From an uncultured Bacilli bacterium (GTDB lineage Bacteria > Bacillota_I > Bacilli_A > RF39 > UBA660): a stretch of 28,472 nt of DNA. Where the stretch lies: positions 1 through 28,472 of the forward strand of contig CAKOID010000006.1 of the NCBI GenBank assembly GCA_934086355.1, in the 5' to 3' direction. Shown piece after piece: positions 1 to 8,603 of the stretch. The notes under the pieces were generated by a model, which was not told the DNA's origin, did not search any database, and was given only the letters and a program-made list of their open reading frames with translations. A program made the position numbers and the translations under genes. Within the stretch, counting starts at the first letter, position 1. Each line of letters starts with the position of its first letter.

Positions 1-11
1 CTATAGGCACG

Positions 12-40
12 TTCAAATTAAATATAATATTTATTATAAT
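12..40 (+). promoter_or_regulatory. possible sigma-A-type promoter for the first surface-protein operon
   Basis: TTCAAA (12-17) and TATAAT (35-40) are separated by 17 bases and lie about 35 bases ahead of the chosen start at 75. The -35 is poor and the region is almost pure A+T, where TATAAT arises often by chance; a second TATAAT lies at 23-28. Confidence 0.3.
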
Positions 41-74
41 AATATTGTCAAAATAAAGAAGGAGTGTGATTACG

Positions 75-1988
75 ATGAATCGTAAACAGAAAATAATAGT
101 TAGTATAACAGGAATAATTTTAGTTAGTTTAATCTTAATAGGATTAACGTATGCATACTTTCTAACTAAAATTACTGGAAATACTAATTCAAAATCTATA
201 AGTGTAACAACAGCAAACTTAGCAATAGTATATGATGATAATAGTGCTGAGATATTAGGAAAAGATTTAATATTAGAACCAAATAGTGAAAAAGAAATTG
301 GTACTAAAACTTTTACTGTTACCAATAAAGGTAATGCAAAAACAAGTTACGTAGTAGTAATAGATGAAACAAAGATAACAAACGCAACAGACGGAACAAC
401 AACTACATTTGAATCTAATGATTTTAGATATACACTAACATGTACAGAAGGATGTAATGGAGTAGAAACACAAAGTGTATTTCCAATAAATGGAGGAGTA
501 TTAGTAGGAAATAGTATAGATGTAGGAATAGTACAAACATATGAATTAAAATTATGGTATATAGATACAGGAATAGACCAAACAAATGACATGAATAAAA
601 GATTAGAAGCAAGAATAAATATAACTGACGCAACTGCACTATCAAATTCTCTTCTAACAAATAAAAATAGTTTAGCATATAACATTATAAATAGTGCAAG
701 AAATAAAACAAATGGAACTGAATTATTATCAGTGCCTCGCACGAAAGTAGTTGAACAATTTCCAACTGAATATGTGAGTGATCCAATAAAAGAATATGAA
801 AAAGTTAGTACAAACGATATAAGGGCAGGAACAGCATCTTGGCTTGTTGGTAATGATAAGGATAAATTACAAGAAGGAAATGGTGATACTGTTGATGATT
901 ATAAAGAAGCTGTTGGAAAATACGTTTATAGTAGAGCTGAAAGCTGGATTAAAAAATTAGTAGCATACGATGAGACAACAAGTATGTTAACATTTGAGAA
1001 TGAAACAACAAAAAATGAACAATCTTTAAATATTACAAATGATATGTACGGAACAAGTTACTATTATAGAGGAAATGTAGAGGATAATTATGTTAATTTT
1101 GCAAATAAATGTTGGAGAATAGTTAGAATACAAGGTGATGGAAGTATAAAATTAATACTTCAAGATCAAGATAATTTATGTAATAGTTCAAATTTAAGTA
1201 CAATTAATTGGGACATCCCTTTAGAAACGGGTGGAACAGTGAAAACAGCATCTTTTGGTTACAAAAGTTTTGTTACTTTTCAAAATGAACATGTTACAGT
1301 AAATGGATACATTGCAGATTATTTACACAGTGAAGTAGATTCTATGGCAACTGGATTTAAAGATTTTCAAAAAACTTTTAGCTCAAGTGAATTATCAAAA
1401 TTAAAAAGTGGTGATTGGTGTATTGACGACAAAATATATACTAAAACTGGAGATGCAAAGCCCTATACTTTTACTATGGTAAATAAAACGGGTGATGAAT
1501 TATTTAATTATAAAAAAAATAGCATATTAGAATCAACAGAGTATTATTATAAAAGTGGCATTAGACTAAGTAACGATTTATCCGATGATTATGCTCCAAC
1601 GTTAAATTGTGATGGTAAAGTAATGGCGGACTGGGATGATGTAGATAAAACACCAATGTATGTCGGTACTTTAACTGCAGATGAAATATTTTATACAGGT
1701 GCTAAAACAATTTCTGATGGTGTAATTTATTCATATCTAACAAGCAGAGAACATATTGAAAAAACACTAAATGAAGAATTATGGTATAACACATTATCTT
1801 TGTATGGAAGAGGCAATTCTGATTCTTCTACACTTGTTTATAAAGTTGGACCAAACGCAAGATTAAATACAACTGCTTCCGCATATCTTAGTCATAAAGA
1901 ATCTATGAGACCATCAATAATTTTGAAATCAGACACAATAATTTCTAGTGGAGATGGAACAATCTCAAACCCTTATGTTATAGGATAA
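75..1988 (+). CDS. SipW/TasA-like secreted surface protein with Cys-bearing module and GDGT tail
   Basis: A 637-residue secreted protein of unknown function. The ATG at 75 is chosen because AAGAAGGAG (56-64) sits 10 bases ahead; a GTG at 66 would touch the ribosome site. Residues 1-30 form a basic, then hydrophobic signal ending in LTYAYF, followed by a beta-rich region (roughly 35-200), the pattern of proteins processed by SipW-type signal peptidases (TasA, camelysin). A central module from about residue 328 reads YYYRGNVEDNYVNFANKCW and RIVRIQGDGSIKL; it has cysteines in NKCW, DNLC, GDWCIDD and LNCDG and ends with LTADE and RPSIIL. The last residues are SSGDGTISNPYVIG. The same order recurs in the proteins at 14712 and 16404. 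It contains an extra segment of about 90 residues (near 220-320) absent from the 16404 paralogue. It lies 13 bases before a prepilin-like gene, so the two are probably co-transcribed. Confidence 0.72.
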   Translation: MNRKQKIIVSITGIILVSLILIGLTYAYFLTKITGNTNSKSISVTTANLAIVYDDNSAEILGKDLILEPNSEKEIGTKTFTVTNKGNAKTSYVVVIDETKITNATDGTTTTFESNDFRYTLTCTEGCNGVETQSVFPINGGVLVGNSIDVGIVQTYELKLWYIDTGIDQTNDMNKRLEARINITDATALSNSLLTNKNSLAYNIINSARNKTNGTELLSVPRTKVVEQFPTEYVSDPIKEYEKVSTNDIRAGTASWLVGNDKDKLQEGNGDTVDDYKEAVGKYVYSRAESWIKKLVAYDETTSMLTFENETTKNEQSLNITNDMYGTSYYYRGNVEDNYVNFANKCWRIVRIQGDGSIKLILQDQDNLCNSSNLSTINWDIPLETGGTVKTASFGYKSFVTFQNEHVTVNGYIADYLHSEVDSMATGFKDFQKTFSSSELSKLKSGDWCIDDKIYTKTGDAKPYTFTMVNKTGDELFNYKKNSILESTEYYYKSGIRLSNDLSDDYAPTLNCDGKVMADWDDVDKTPMYVGTLTADEIFYTGAKTISDGVIYSYLTSREHIEKTLNEELWYNTLSLYGRGNSDSSTLVYKVGPNARLNTTASAYLSHKESMRPSIILKSDTIISSGDGTISNPYVIG

Positions 1989-2001
1989 GTGTAGAGAAAT
2001 T

Positions 2002-3045
2002 ATGAACAAGAAAAAAGGATTTACTTTAATAGAAATAATAATATGTATAGGAATGCTTGCAGTAATAGCAGTAGGAAGTATTGTGGGAATAAATTTAGTA
2101 AATAAAAATTTGACAATAAAAGAATTGAATCAAATAACAAATAAAGCAATACAAGCTGCACAAGTGTATATTGAAACCAATAAAGAAGCTCAAAATCAAC
2201 TATATACTGAGCAAAATGCAGTTAAAATTCCTATTAAAGTTTTGGTTAATGAAGGTTTATTAAGTTTAAAAGGAACAAAATTAGATAATAGTAAAATTAA
2301 GAATGAATATGTTATAACTGCATTATCTACAGAAAGTGGTAATAGTACTGAGTGTACAAATATAGATTCAAAGGCAAGTTGGGATAATGATAAAGTAATT
2401 TACATATGTACTAATTTAAATAGTAAAGGAGAAGTAACAGGAAGTAATTTAGCAACTATCGATCCAACAAAATATAATAATAGAACGAAAGTTTCTAGTG
2501 AACCATACTATTTTAAAGGCTATACAGCAAGAAATTATGTTAAATATAATGATACATTATTTAGAATATATTTCGTAGATACTGATGATACTTTAGTATT
2601 ATATAATCAAAACTCATTTGGCGATACTTTTAAAAATGAAACAAAATCAATTACAAGCTATAATGCTGCAAATAGTGTTACATTTTATAAAAAATATTAC
2701 CCTGTTTATTGCCAAGATAATTTAGATGAAAAGAGAATCGCAAGAAATGGAAAAATTTCTTCTTCAACAGTATTTGAAGGTGAAACTGATATTACAAGTG
2801 TTGACGTAATTAATACTTCCTATTGTACTGATGATAGAACTGATATAAATAGTACGAATTCAAGTACTGAAGCTTTTCTAGATACTTGGATGAATTTCGA
2901 TGCTCACATAGCTGTTGCAACTAAAACTGGTACAAATACGTATATTAAACCATCAGGAGGATACAAAATTCATTTAAATAATTCATTTAAGTTGGGAAGT
3001 GGAACAGGAGACTATTCTAACCCATATATTTTAGAAAAAAAATAG
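2002..3045 (+). CDS. type IV prepilin-like protein sharing the GDGT-type tail
   Basis: A 347-residue protein starting MNKKKGFTLIEIIICIG, the class III (type IV prepilin) signal: a short basic leader, a Gly-Phe cleavage point, Glu at +5 and a hydrophobic helix to about residue 33. A prepilin peptidase would cut after Gly6, leaving a pilin or pseudopilin. After a helical stalk, a segment near residue 167 (YYFKGYTARNYV) resembles the YYFRG-NYV start of the module in the neighbouring SipW-like proteins, and the C-terminus (GSGTGDYSNPYILEKK) matches their GDGT-x-SNPY tail. It follows the previous gene by 13 bases; the ribosome site is weak (AGAG), so translation may be coupled. No pilus ATPase, platform protein or prepilin peptidase is present in the window. 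The pilin-type N-terminus is clear; the role is inferred. Confidence 0.75.
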   Translation: MNKKKGFTLIEIIICIGMLAVIAVGSIVGINLVNKNLTIKELNQITNKAIQAAQVYIETNKEAQNQLYTEQNAVKIPIKVLVNEGLLSLKGTKLDNSKIKNEYVITALSTESGNSTECTNIDSKASWDNDKVIYICTNLNSKGEVTGSNLATIDPTKYNNRTKVSSEPYYFKGYTARNYVKYNDTLFRIYFVDTDDTLVLYNQNSFGDTFKNETKSITSYNAANSVTFYKKYYPVYCQDNLDEKRIARNGKISSSTVFEGETDITSVDVINTSYCTDDRTDINSTNSSTEAFLDTWMNFDAHIAVATKTGTNTYIKPSGGYKIHLNNSFKLGSGTGDYSNPYILEKK

Positions 3046-3098
3046 TAGTTTCTTAAAAATAAATATTGATTTAATAATTAAAAATCATAAAAAAACTT

Positions 3099-3127
3099 AA
3101 GATACTTGTAATATAGTATCTTTTTTT
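3099..3127 (+). terminator. Rho-independent terminator after the prepilin gene
   Basis: An 8-bp perfect stem (AAGATACT, 3099-3106, with AGTATCTT, 3115-3122), an 8-base loop and a T run to 3127, closing the first surface-protein operon. Confidence 0.75.
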
Positions 3128-3153
3128 AGTATAATTATTAAGAGGTTGATAAG

Positions 3154-3552
3154 ATGATAGAATATAATAAAAATAATGATATGAAAGATATAATTATGGA
3201 TATAATAAGTAATGTATTAGTAAATATGATAGTTATAATAATGGCAAGCAAGATATTTAAAAATATATATGTAGAAAGTATTTTATATACATTTATTGCA
3301 TCCGTATTATTAATGATATTAAATAAATCAATAAAACCTATATTAAATAGAATTATGTTACCAATTAATATGTATACACTAGGAATAACATATCCATTAG
3401 TAAACGTGTTTATATTAAAAATTATAAGTCTAATATTAGGTAAGCACTTTATTATAAGTGGATGGTTAAGTGCGTTTTTCATATCTATCTTTATTAGTAT
3501 AATGACTAATATTATAGATGCTTTAATTGGTAAAGAAATAAGGAGAGTGTAA
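3154..3552 (+). CDS. YvlD-like small membrane protein (phage holin family 4 superfamily)
   Basis: A 132-residue, four-helix membrane protein. After a short polar N-terminus, hydrophobic segments lie near residues 15-33, 42-57, 70-95 and 103-123. The middle carries the pattern NKSIKPILNRIMLPINMYTL, typical of the PF04020 family (B. subtilis YvlD), whose members are widespread chromosomal proteins despite the 'holin' name. AGAGG (3141-3145) lies 8 bases upstream. It is followed after two bases by lgt; yvlD also sits close to lgt in Bacillus, which supports the call. Its biochemical role is unknown; nothing suggests a prophage here. Confidence 0.75.
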   Translation: MIEYNKNNDMKDIIMDIISNVLVNMIVIIMASKIFKNIYVESILYTFIASVLLMILNKSIKPILNRIMLPINMYTLGITYPLVNVFILKIISLILGKHFIISGWLSAFFISIFISIMTNIIDALIGKEIRRV

Positions 3553-3554
3553 TA

Positions 3555-4370
3555 ATGAATCCAGTAATGATTAGTATTGGAAATTTTGAAATTAGATGGT
3601 ATTCAGTATTTATATTAATTGCATTTTTTGTTGCTACATATTTTATAGAAAAGGAAGCAAAAAGATTTGATATAGATAAAAATTATATATTTAATTTATT
3701 ATTTTGGACATTGATATTTGGTATTATTGGAGCAAGAATTTATTATGTTATATTTGATTGGGAATATTATAATAATAACATTGGAGAAATAATAAAAATA
3801 TGGAATGGTGGACTTGCAATACATGGAGGTATAATAGCAGGGTTACTAACAATATTAATTTATACAAAAAAATATAAACAAAGAACAGTTAGATATTTAG
3901 ATTTTATAGTTGTAGGATTGATTATAGGACAAGCTATAGGAAGATGGGGTAATTTTTTTAATAGTGAAGCACATGGTATAGCAACTAGTTTAGAACATTT
4001 AAAAAAATTACATATTCCAGATTTTATTATAAAAGGAATGAAAATAAATGGAGTTTATTATACGCCTACATTTCTATACGAATCTATATTTTGTTTAATA
4101 GGATTTATAATAATTTGTTTAATAAGAAGAAATAAATATACTAAAGTTGGAACACCAACTGCATTATATTTAATTATATATGGAATTATAAGATTCTTTA
4201 TTGAAAGAAGTAGAACAGATGCTTTAATGTTTTGTGGATTTAAAATCGCTTCAATAGTTTCAGTTATAATGATTATAATAGGAATAATTATGTTAATAAT
4301 AAATAGTAAGAAAGGAAAATTTGAAGATCTTTATAATGATAAAAGTAATAAAGATATAATTAGATTTTAA
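3555..4370 (+). CDS. lgt: prolipoprotein diacylglyceryl transferase
   Basis: A 271-residue polytopic membrane enzyme. It moves the diacylglyceryl group of phosphatidylglycerol onto the lipobox cysteine of prolipoproteins, the first step of lipoprotein maturation. The family signature is complete: GGLAIHGG with His90 and GQAIGRWGNFFNSEAHG with Arg130 and Asn133, plus a C-terminal RFFIERSRTD segment bearing the conserved arginines. The length is usual for the family. GGAG (3541-3545) precedes the ATG. The gene starts two bases after the YvlD-like gene and ends eight bases before the thioredoxin reductase-like gene, so the three form an operon. A likely client, the lipoprotein at 23457, lies in the same window. 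Confidence 0.95.
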   Translation: MNPVMISIGNFEIRWYSVFILIAFFVATYFIEKEAKRFDIDKNYIFNLLFWTLIFGIIGARIYYVIFDWEYYNNNIGEIIKIWNGGLAIHGGIIAGLLTILIYTKKYKQRTVRYLDFIVVGLIIGQAIGRWGNFFNSEAHGIATSLEHLKKLHIPDFIIKGMKINGVYYTPTFLYESIFCLIGFIIICLIRRNKYTKVGTPTALYLIIYGIIRFFIERSRTDALMFCGFKIASIVSVIMIIIGIIMLIINSKKGKFEDLYNDKSNKDIIRF

Positions 4371-4378
4371 GGTGAATT

Positions 4379-5266
4379 ATGATATATGACGTTATAATTA
4401 TTGGTTTAGGTGCCAGTGGTGTAAGTGCTAGTATTTATTCAAAAAGAAGTGGTTTAAATGTTTGTGTTATAAATTATGGCATACCAGGTGGAATTATAAG
4501 TACTAGTAGCATAGTAGAAAACTACCCCGGATTTAAAAGTATCAGCGGAAGCGATTTTGCATTTAAGCTATTTGAACAATTTAATGCTTTAAATGTTCCA
4601 TTATTTAATGAAGAAGTTATTAATATAACTGATGGAGATATAAAAGAAGTTAAAACAAAAAATAATGTCTATAAAGCAAAAAAAATAATTATATGTAGTG
4701 GAAGAAAACCTAGAAGATTAGATGTAGAAAATGAAGATAAATTTTTAGGTAGAGGAATTAGTTATTGTGCTACTTGTGATGGAAATTTATATAAAGATAA
4801 AACAGTATGTGTAGTAGGTGGAGGAAACAGTGCTTTAGAAAGTGCATTATATCTTAGTAATCTATGTAAAAAAGTATATGTTTTAGTTAGAAAAGATAAA
4901 TTTATTGGTAATAAAAGTTTAATAGATGAAGTAAATGAAAAAGAAAATATATGTACTAAATTTATGACTAATATAATTAGCGTAGAAGGTAATGATTTTG
5001 TTACTGGTGTTAAAACAAATAATGGTGAAATTAAATTAGAGGGTATTTTTATAAATATTGGATATGAACCAAGCATAAATATCGTTAAAGATTTAAATCT
5101 TAATTTAGATAAAAATTATATTGTTGTAGATGAACATATGGAAACAAACATAAAAGGAATATATGCTGCAGGAGATATTATAAAAAAAGATTTGTATCAA
5201 CTTGTAACTGCAGTGAGTGAAGGAGCTATTGCTGCTACAAATGTTTATAAAAGCATCAAAAAATGA
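4379..5266 (+). CDS. trxB: thioredoxin reductase-like FAD flavoprotein
   Basis: A 295-residue low-molecular-weight thioredoxin reductase homologue. The N-terminal FAD-binding fold carries GLGASG; the redox-active CATC pair is at Cys130/Cys133 followed by DG; the second dinucleotide fold has GGGNSALESALYL; and the C-terminal FAD motif is AAGDI. The usual NADPH 2'-phosphate motif HRRxxxR is replaced near residue 170 by VRKDKFIG, with one arginine kept, one changed to lysine and the last lost, so the electron donor may not be NADPH. No thioredoxin gene is nearby. AAGGTGA overlaps the lgt stop. The terminator hairpin is built into the last codons. It could belong to a thioredoxin reductase-like subfamily with another donor or partner. 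Confidence 0.82.
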   Translation: MIYDVIIIGLGASGVSASIYSKRSGLNVCVINYGIPGGIISTSSIVENYPGFKSISGSDFAFKLFEQFNALNVPLFNEEVINITDGDIKEVKTKNNVYKAKKIIICSGRKPRRLDVENEDKFLGRGISYCATCDGNLYKDKTVCVVGGGNSALESALYLSNLCKKVYVLVRKDKFIGNKSLIDEVNEKENICTKFMTNIISVEGNDFVTGVKTNNGEIKLEGIFINIGYEPSINIVKDLNLNLDKNYIVVDEHMETNIKGIYAAGDIIKKDLYQLVTAVSEGAIAATNVYKSIKK

Positions 5267-5275
5267 TGCTTTTTT
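5251..5275 (+). terminator. Rho-independent terminator embedded in the trxB 3' end
   Basis: AAGCATCA (5251-5258) pairs with TGATGCTT (5264-5271) around an AAAAA loop, followed by a T run. The stem overlaps the last codons and the TGA stop of trxB. Confidence 0.8.
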
Positions 5276-5329
5276 CATATTATTTTTTATCCTATATTCA
5301 TATTATATAAATAGGAGGTATTATAAAAA

Positions 5330-6646
5330 ATGAATGACGCAATAAATAATCATAGATGTAGTCCTTATTGTGGCAACGTTCCAATAGGTCCAACGGGACC
5401 AACTGGCCCTCGAGGATTAACTGGTCCAACAGGACCTCAAGGCCCAACTGGCCCACAAGGTCCAAGCGGTAATATCGGCCCAACAGGACCACAAGGAATA
5501 CAGGGTATTCAAGGTGTTCAAGGTGAAATAGGACCTACTGGTCCACAAGGAGCACAAGGAATACAAGGCCCACAAGGTTTACAAGGTCCAACAGGTCCAA
5601 CAGGCCCACAAGGTGCTCAAGGAGTAACTGGAGCACAAGGTGCTACAGGTGCAACAGGTCCACAAGGACTTCAAGGTTTACAAGGACCTCAAGGTTTAAC
5701 TGGAGCTACAGGTCCACAGGGATTACAAGGGATACAAGGTATCCAAGGAGTTACTGGTCCGACAGGCCCAACAGGCCCACAGGGTGCAACTGGTGCAATA
5801 GGTGAAACAGGACCAACAGGACCAACGGGTTCACAAGGACTTCAAGGAGTAACCGGTCCGACAGGTCCAACTGGTCCAACAGGCCCACAAGGTGCTACTG
5901 GAACAGCAGGAGCTACAGGTGCAACAGGTCCGACAGGTCCACAAGGACTTCAAGGAGTAACTGGATCAACAGGACCAACGGGACCACAAGGTGTCGCTGG
6001 AACAACCGGTACTACAGGAGCAACAGGTCCAACAGGCCCACAGGGATTACAGGGTGTAACTGGACCAACAGGACCAACAGGTCCAACAGGCCCACAAGGA
6101 ATTCAAGGTGTTACTGGCCCAACAGGCCCAACAGGTCCAGCAGGATCAGACACAGTTAGATCGGCTTACGTAGTAACATACAACGATGGAACTAGTGCAG
6201 ATGGTATAGCAGTTGCTTCTTCTGAAAGATTACCACTTGATAGAATGGAATTAGACCCAACAAGTTTGATAACTGTTAACACTGATGATGAAACAATTAA
6301 GTTTAATCAAATCGGACATTACAAAATAGAATTTACAGTATCTGCTTATCCATCAGTAAATGGAGCAGATTTTGATCCAACAACAGACATAGTTTCAGTA
6401 GGTTTAAGACAAAATAATACTGACAATGTATATGTAGGAATAGGTGAATGGGTATATAATGGTGAACCAGTAGAATTACATGCACACGGAATCGTTGCTG
6501 TAACAGATACAGATACATTGTACGAACTTGCTAACTTAGGTAATAGTACAATATATTTAAGCACACCAGATATAAGAAATTTATCAACAACATCTTATTT
6601 TGCAAACCCATTAGTAACATTAGTTGTAACTTATCTAGGAAAATAA
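5330..6646 (+). CDS. collagen-like Gly-X-Y protein with BclA-like C-terminal domain
   Basis: A 438-residue protein. A short N-terminus with Cys10 and Cys14 leads into about 84 uninterrupted Gly-X-Y triplets (residues ~19-272), dominated by GPT, GPQ and GLQ/GIQ. A C-terminal domain of about 165 residues follows; it is beta-rich, starts at SDTVRSAY and ends [11 protein letters not shown]. This is the layout of BclA-type exosporium/spore-surface glycoproteins: the triplets form a triple helix, threonines in the Y position are known O-glycosylation sites in BclA, and the C-terminal domain trimerises. There is no signal peptide, transmembrane segment or LPXTG anchor, which fits a spore-coat or exosporium protein made in the mother cell. 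It stands alone between two terminators with its own AGGAGG (5313-5318). The base composition is richer in G+C than its neighbours because of Gly/Pro codons. Spore localisation is inferred. Confidence 0.85.
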   Translation: MNDAINNHRCSPYCGNVPIGPTGPTGPRGLTGPTGPQGPTGPQGPSGNIGPTGPQGIQGIQGVQGEIGPTGPQGAQGIQGPQGLQGPTGPTGPQGAQGVTGAQGATGATGPQGLQGLQGPQGLTGATGPQGLQGIQGIQGVTGPTGPTGPQGATGAIGETGPTGPTGSQGLQGVTGPTGPTGPTGPQGATGTAGATGATGPTGPQGLQGVTGSTGPTGPQGVAGTTGTTGATGPTGPQGLQGVTGPTGPTGPTGPQGIQGVTGPTGPTGPAGSDTVRSAYVVTYNDGTSADGIAVASSERLPLDRMELDPTSLITVNTDDETIKFNQIGHYKIEFTVSAYPSVNGADFDPTTDIVSVGLRQNNTDNVYVGIGEWVYNGEPVELHAHGIVAVTDTDTLYELANLGNSTIYLSTPDIRNLSTTSYFANPLVTLVVTYLGK

Positions 6647-6669
6647 TCAAGGTTAATCCTTGATTTTTT
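6645..6669 (+). terminator. Rho-independent terminator after the collagen-like gene
   Basis: AATCAAGG (6645-6652) and CCTTGATT (6658-6665) form a perfect 8-bp stem with a TTAAT loop and six T's (6664-6669), overlapping the stop codon. Confidence 0.85.
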
Positions 6670-6703
6670 CATGTCAATTCATATATAACTCTATAAAATA
6701 TCT

Positions 6704-6731
6704 TTGAATAAAAAAAATTAAATGATATAAT
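6704..6731 (+). promoter_or_regulatory. sigma-A-type promoter of the ABC exporter
   Basis: TTGAAT (6704-6709), a 16-base spacer and TATAAT (6726-6731) with an extended TG (6723-6724). It places the transcript start about 23 bases before the GTG start, leaving room for the ribosome site at 6746-6751. Confidence 0.6.
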
Positions 6732-6760
6732 TAAATCGTAATAAGTAGGGTGTGATGTAA

Positions 6761-8491
6761 GTGAAAGAAACAATAAAAAATTTAAAAAAAGTATATAACT
6801 ATGGAAAAGATTATAAAAAGAATTTAATAATCTTTTCTTTAATGTCATTATCATTTATTGCAATTAACATCATTGCACCAATTGTATCTGCAAAACAACT
6901 AGTTTATATAACTGGTAATTTATATTTAGAATTATTAATTGCTTCTTTAATAGTTTTGATAATTAATTGTATTGCTGCAATTAATCATTGGATATTAAGA
7001 AAAAATACACAAATATTTTTTAGAGGTACAACAAAAAATATACAAATGAATGCTGCTAAAGAAATCTTAAAAATAGAAATAAGTGATATTGATAAACAAA
7101 CAAGTGGAACATTTATACATAGAATAAATAACGATACTGATGAAATGTCAAAAATATTTACTAGAGGTATGGGATTTTTAACTAATATTCTAACTGATTT
7201 AGGAATATTTATTGCAATATTTATTATAAATAAAATAGTTTTTATATTTTATTTAATTTCTTCTATTATATTAACTTTAATTCATTTATATAAAGTTAGA
7301 AAATATAATGAAGAAGATAAAAAATATAGGAAACAACGTGATAAAACAAGTGGACTTATAAGTGAGTTAGTACGTGGAATTAGAGATATAAAAATGTTAA
7401 ATGCAAAAGATTCTTATGTTAATACAATTGATATTAATGTTGATAAATTAAGCAATAGTATGTTTGATATGAGAAATGTTGATATGAATTATAATTGTGT
7501 TGCACTAATAACAACTGCAATAGTACAATTTGGATTAGTTCTATTATTAATTTATTTATTAACTAAATCTTATATATATGTTTCTATTGCAATAATCCTA
7601 TATAATTATAAAGATAGAGTTTTACATAATTTTATAGAATATATAGGAAATTTATTAACCGAAATAAAAGGCTTCAATTTATCTTGTAATAGAGTTTTTT
7701 CATTAGTTGAAGGAAATGAATTTAAAAAAGAAAAATTTGGTAATAATCATTTATCAAAAATTAATGGAGATTTTGAATTCAAAAATGTATATTTTGGTTA
7801 TGATGAAAATGAAGTTTTAAAAGATTTATCTTTTAAAGTAAATGCTAATGAAACAGTTGCTTTTGTAGGAAAAAGTGGTTCTGGTAAAACTACTATATTT
7901 TCTCTTTTATGTAAATTATATAATATAAATAAAGGAGAAATATTAATAGATGGAAATAATATAAAAGATTTAGATGAATACTCAATAAGAAATAACATTA
8001 CAATTATTAGTCAAAATCCATATATTTTTAATATGTCTATAAAAGATAATTTAAAATTAGTTAAAGAAAATTTAACAGATAAGGAAATGAAAGAAGCCTG
8101 CAAGTTAGCTTGTTTAAACGAATTTATAGAAACATTGCCAAATAAATATGATACAGTTGTTGGTGAAGGTGGTGTTATGTTATCTGGAGGTCAAAGACAA
8201 AGACTTGCAATTGCACGTGCTTTCATACAAAAAACAGAAATAATTTTATTTGATGAAGCAACAAGTGCATTAGATAACGAAACACAAGGATATATTCAAC
8301 AAGCAATAGATAATATGAAAAAAGATTATACCATATTAATAATTGCACATAGATTATCAACAATAGTAAATGCTGATAGAATAATTGTAATAGATGATGG
8401 AAAAGTTGTTGGTGAAGGAACACATAAACAACTACTTTCCAAAAATAAAATTTATAAAAAATTATATGAGTCTGAAATTGATAATTCATAA
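6761..8491 (+). CDS. ABC exporter, fused permease and ATPase (half-transporter)
   Basis: A 576-residue half-transporter expected to work as a homodimer in the cytoplasmic membrane. Residues ~1-310 form the six-helix exporter permease domain. The ATPase domain follows with Walker A GKSGSGKT (~370), the signature LSGGQRQR (~474), Walker B IILFDEA (~496), a D-loop SALD and the switch histidine in IIAHRLS (~530). The start is GTG with AGGGTG 9 bases upstream; the nearby ATG at 6755 runs straight into a stop. It is a single-gene transcription unit between terminators at 6645 and 8490. Exporters of this class move lipids, peptides or drugs; no substrate can be named, and there is no adjacent peptide precursor or second half-transporter. 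Confidence 0.9.
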   Translation: MKETIKNLKKVYNYGKDYKKNLIIFSLMSLSFIAINIIAPIVSAKQLVYITGNLYLELLIASLIVLIINCIAAINHWILRKNTQIFFRGTTKNIQMNAAKEILKIEISDIDKQTSGTFIHRINNDTDEMSKIFTRGMGFLTNILTDLGIFIAIFIINKIVFIFYLISSIILTLIHLYKVRKYNEEDKKYRKQRDKTSGLISELVRGIRDIKMLNAKDSYVNTIDINVDKLSNSMFDMRNVDMNYNCVALITTAIVQFGLVLLLIYLLTKSYIYVSIAIILYNYKDRVLHNFIEYIGNLLTEIKGFNLSCNRVFSLVEGNEFKKEKFGNNHLSKINGDFEFKNVYFGYDENEVLKDLSFKVNANETVAFVGKSGSGKTTIFSLLCKLYNINKGEILIDGNNIKDLDEYSIRNNITIISQNPYIFNMSIKDNLKLVKENLTDKEMKEACKLACLNEFIETLPNKYDTVVGEGGVMLSGGQRQRLAIARAFIQKTEIILFDEATSALDNETQGYIQQAIDNMKKDYTILIIAHRLSTIVNADRIIVIDDGKVVGEGTHKQLLSKNKIYKKLYESEIDNS

Positions 8492-8514
8492 GGATAGTTT
8501 TACGCTATCTTTTT
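8490..8514 (+). terminator. Rho-independent terminator after the ABC exporter
   Basis: AAGGATAG (8490-8497) pairs with CTATCTTT (8505-8512) with one G-T pair around a 7-base loop, followed by T's. It starts inside the stop codon. Confidence 0.65.
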
Positions 8515-8524
8515 ATTTATAGTT

Positions 8525-8552
8525 TTGTTATTTTGATATTTAATGGTATAAT
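8525..8552 (+). promoter_or_regulatory. sigma-A-type promoter of the kinase-PnuC-HAD-phosphodiesterase operon
   Basis: TTGTTA (8525-8530), a 16-base spacer and TATAAT (8547-8552) with an extended -10 TG (8544-8545). The start would leave a leader of about 45 bases with AGAGGT (8590-8595) before the first gene. No riboswitch fold is evident in so short a leader. Confidence 0.55.
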
Positions 8553-8603
8553 TTATTTGTATTTAATACTTGTTAAAAATTTAATTAAAAAGAGGTATGA
8601 AAC

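Noticed and set aside
66..74. GTG start for the first surface protein
   Set aside because: It overlaps the ribosome site AAGAAGGAG; the ATG at 75 has correct spacing.
3154..3552. Phage holin indicating a prophage
   Set aside because: Family name only; it is a YvlD-like chromosomal gene in an operon with lgt and no phage genes are nearby.
5295..5310. CATATTATA resembling a sporulation (sigma-K type) -10 before the collagen-like gene
   Set aside because: No matching -35 element at the right distance, and such strings are expected by chance in this A+T content.
5380..6150. Dense short repeats resembling a tandem or CRISPR-like array
   Set aside because: They are degenerate Gly-X-Y codon repeats (GGT/GGA-CC-AC units) in one open frame of a collagen-like protein, with no fixed spacer or repeat length.
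8533..8552. TTGATA as -35 for the TATAAT at 8547
   Set aside because: The spacer is only 8 bases; TTGTTA at 8525 gives 16.
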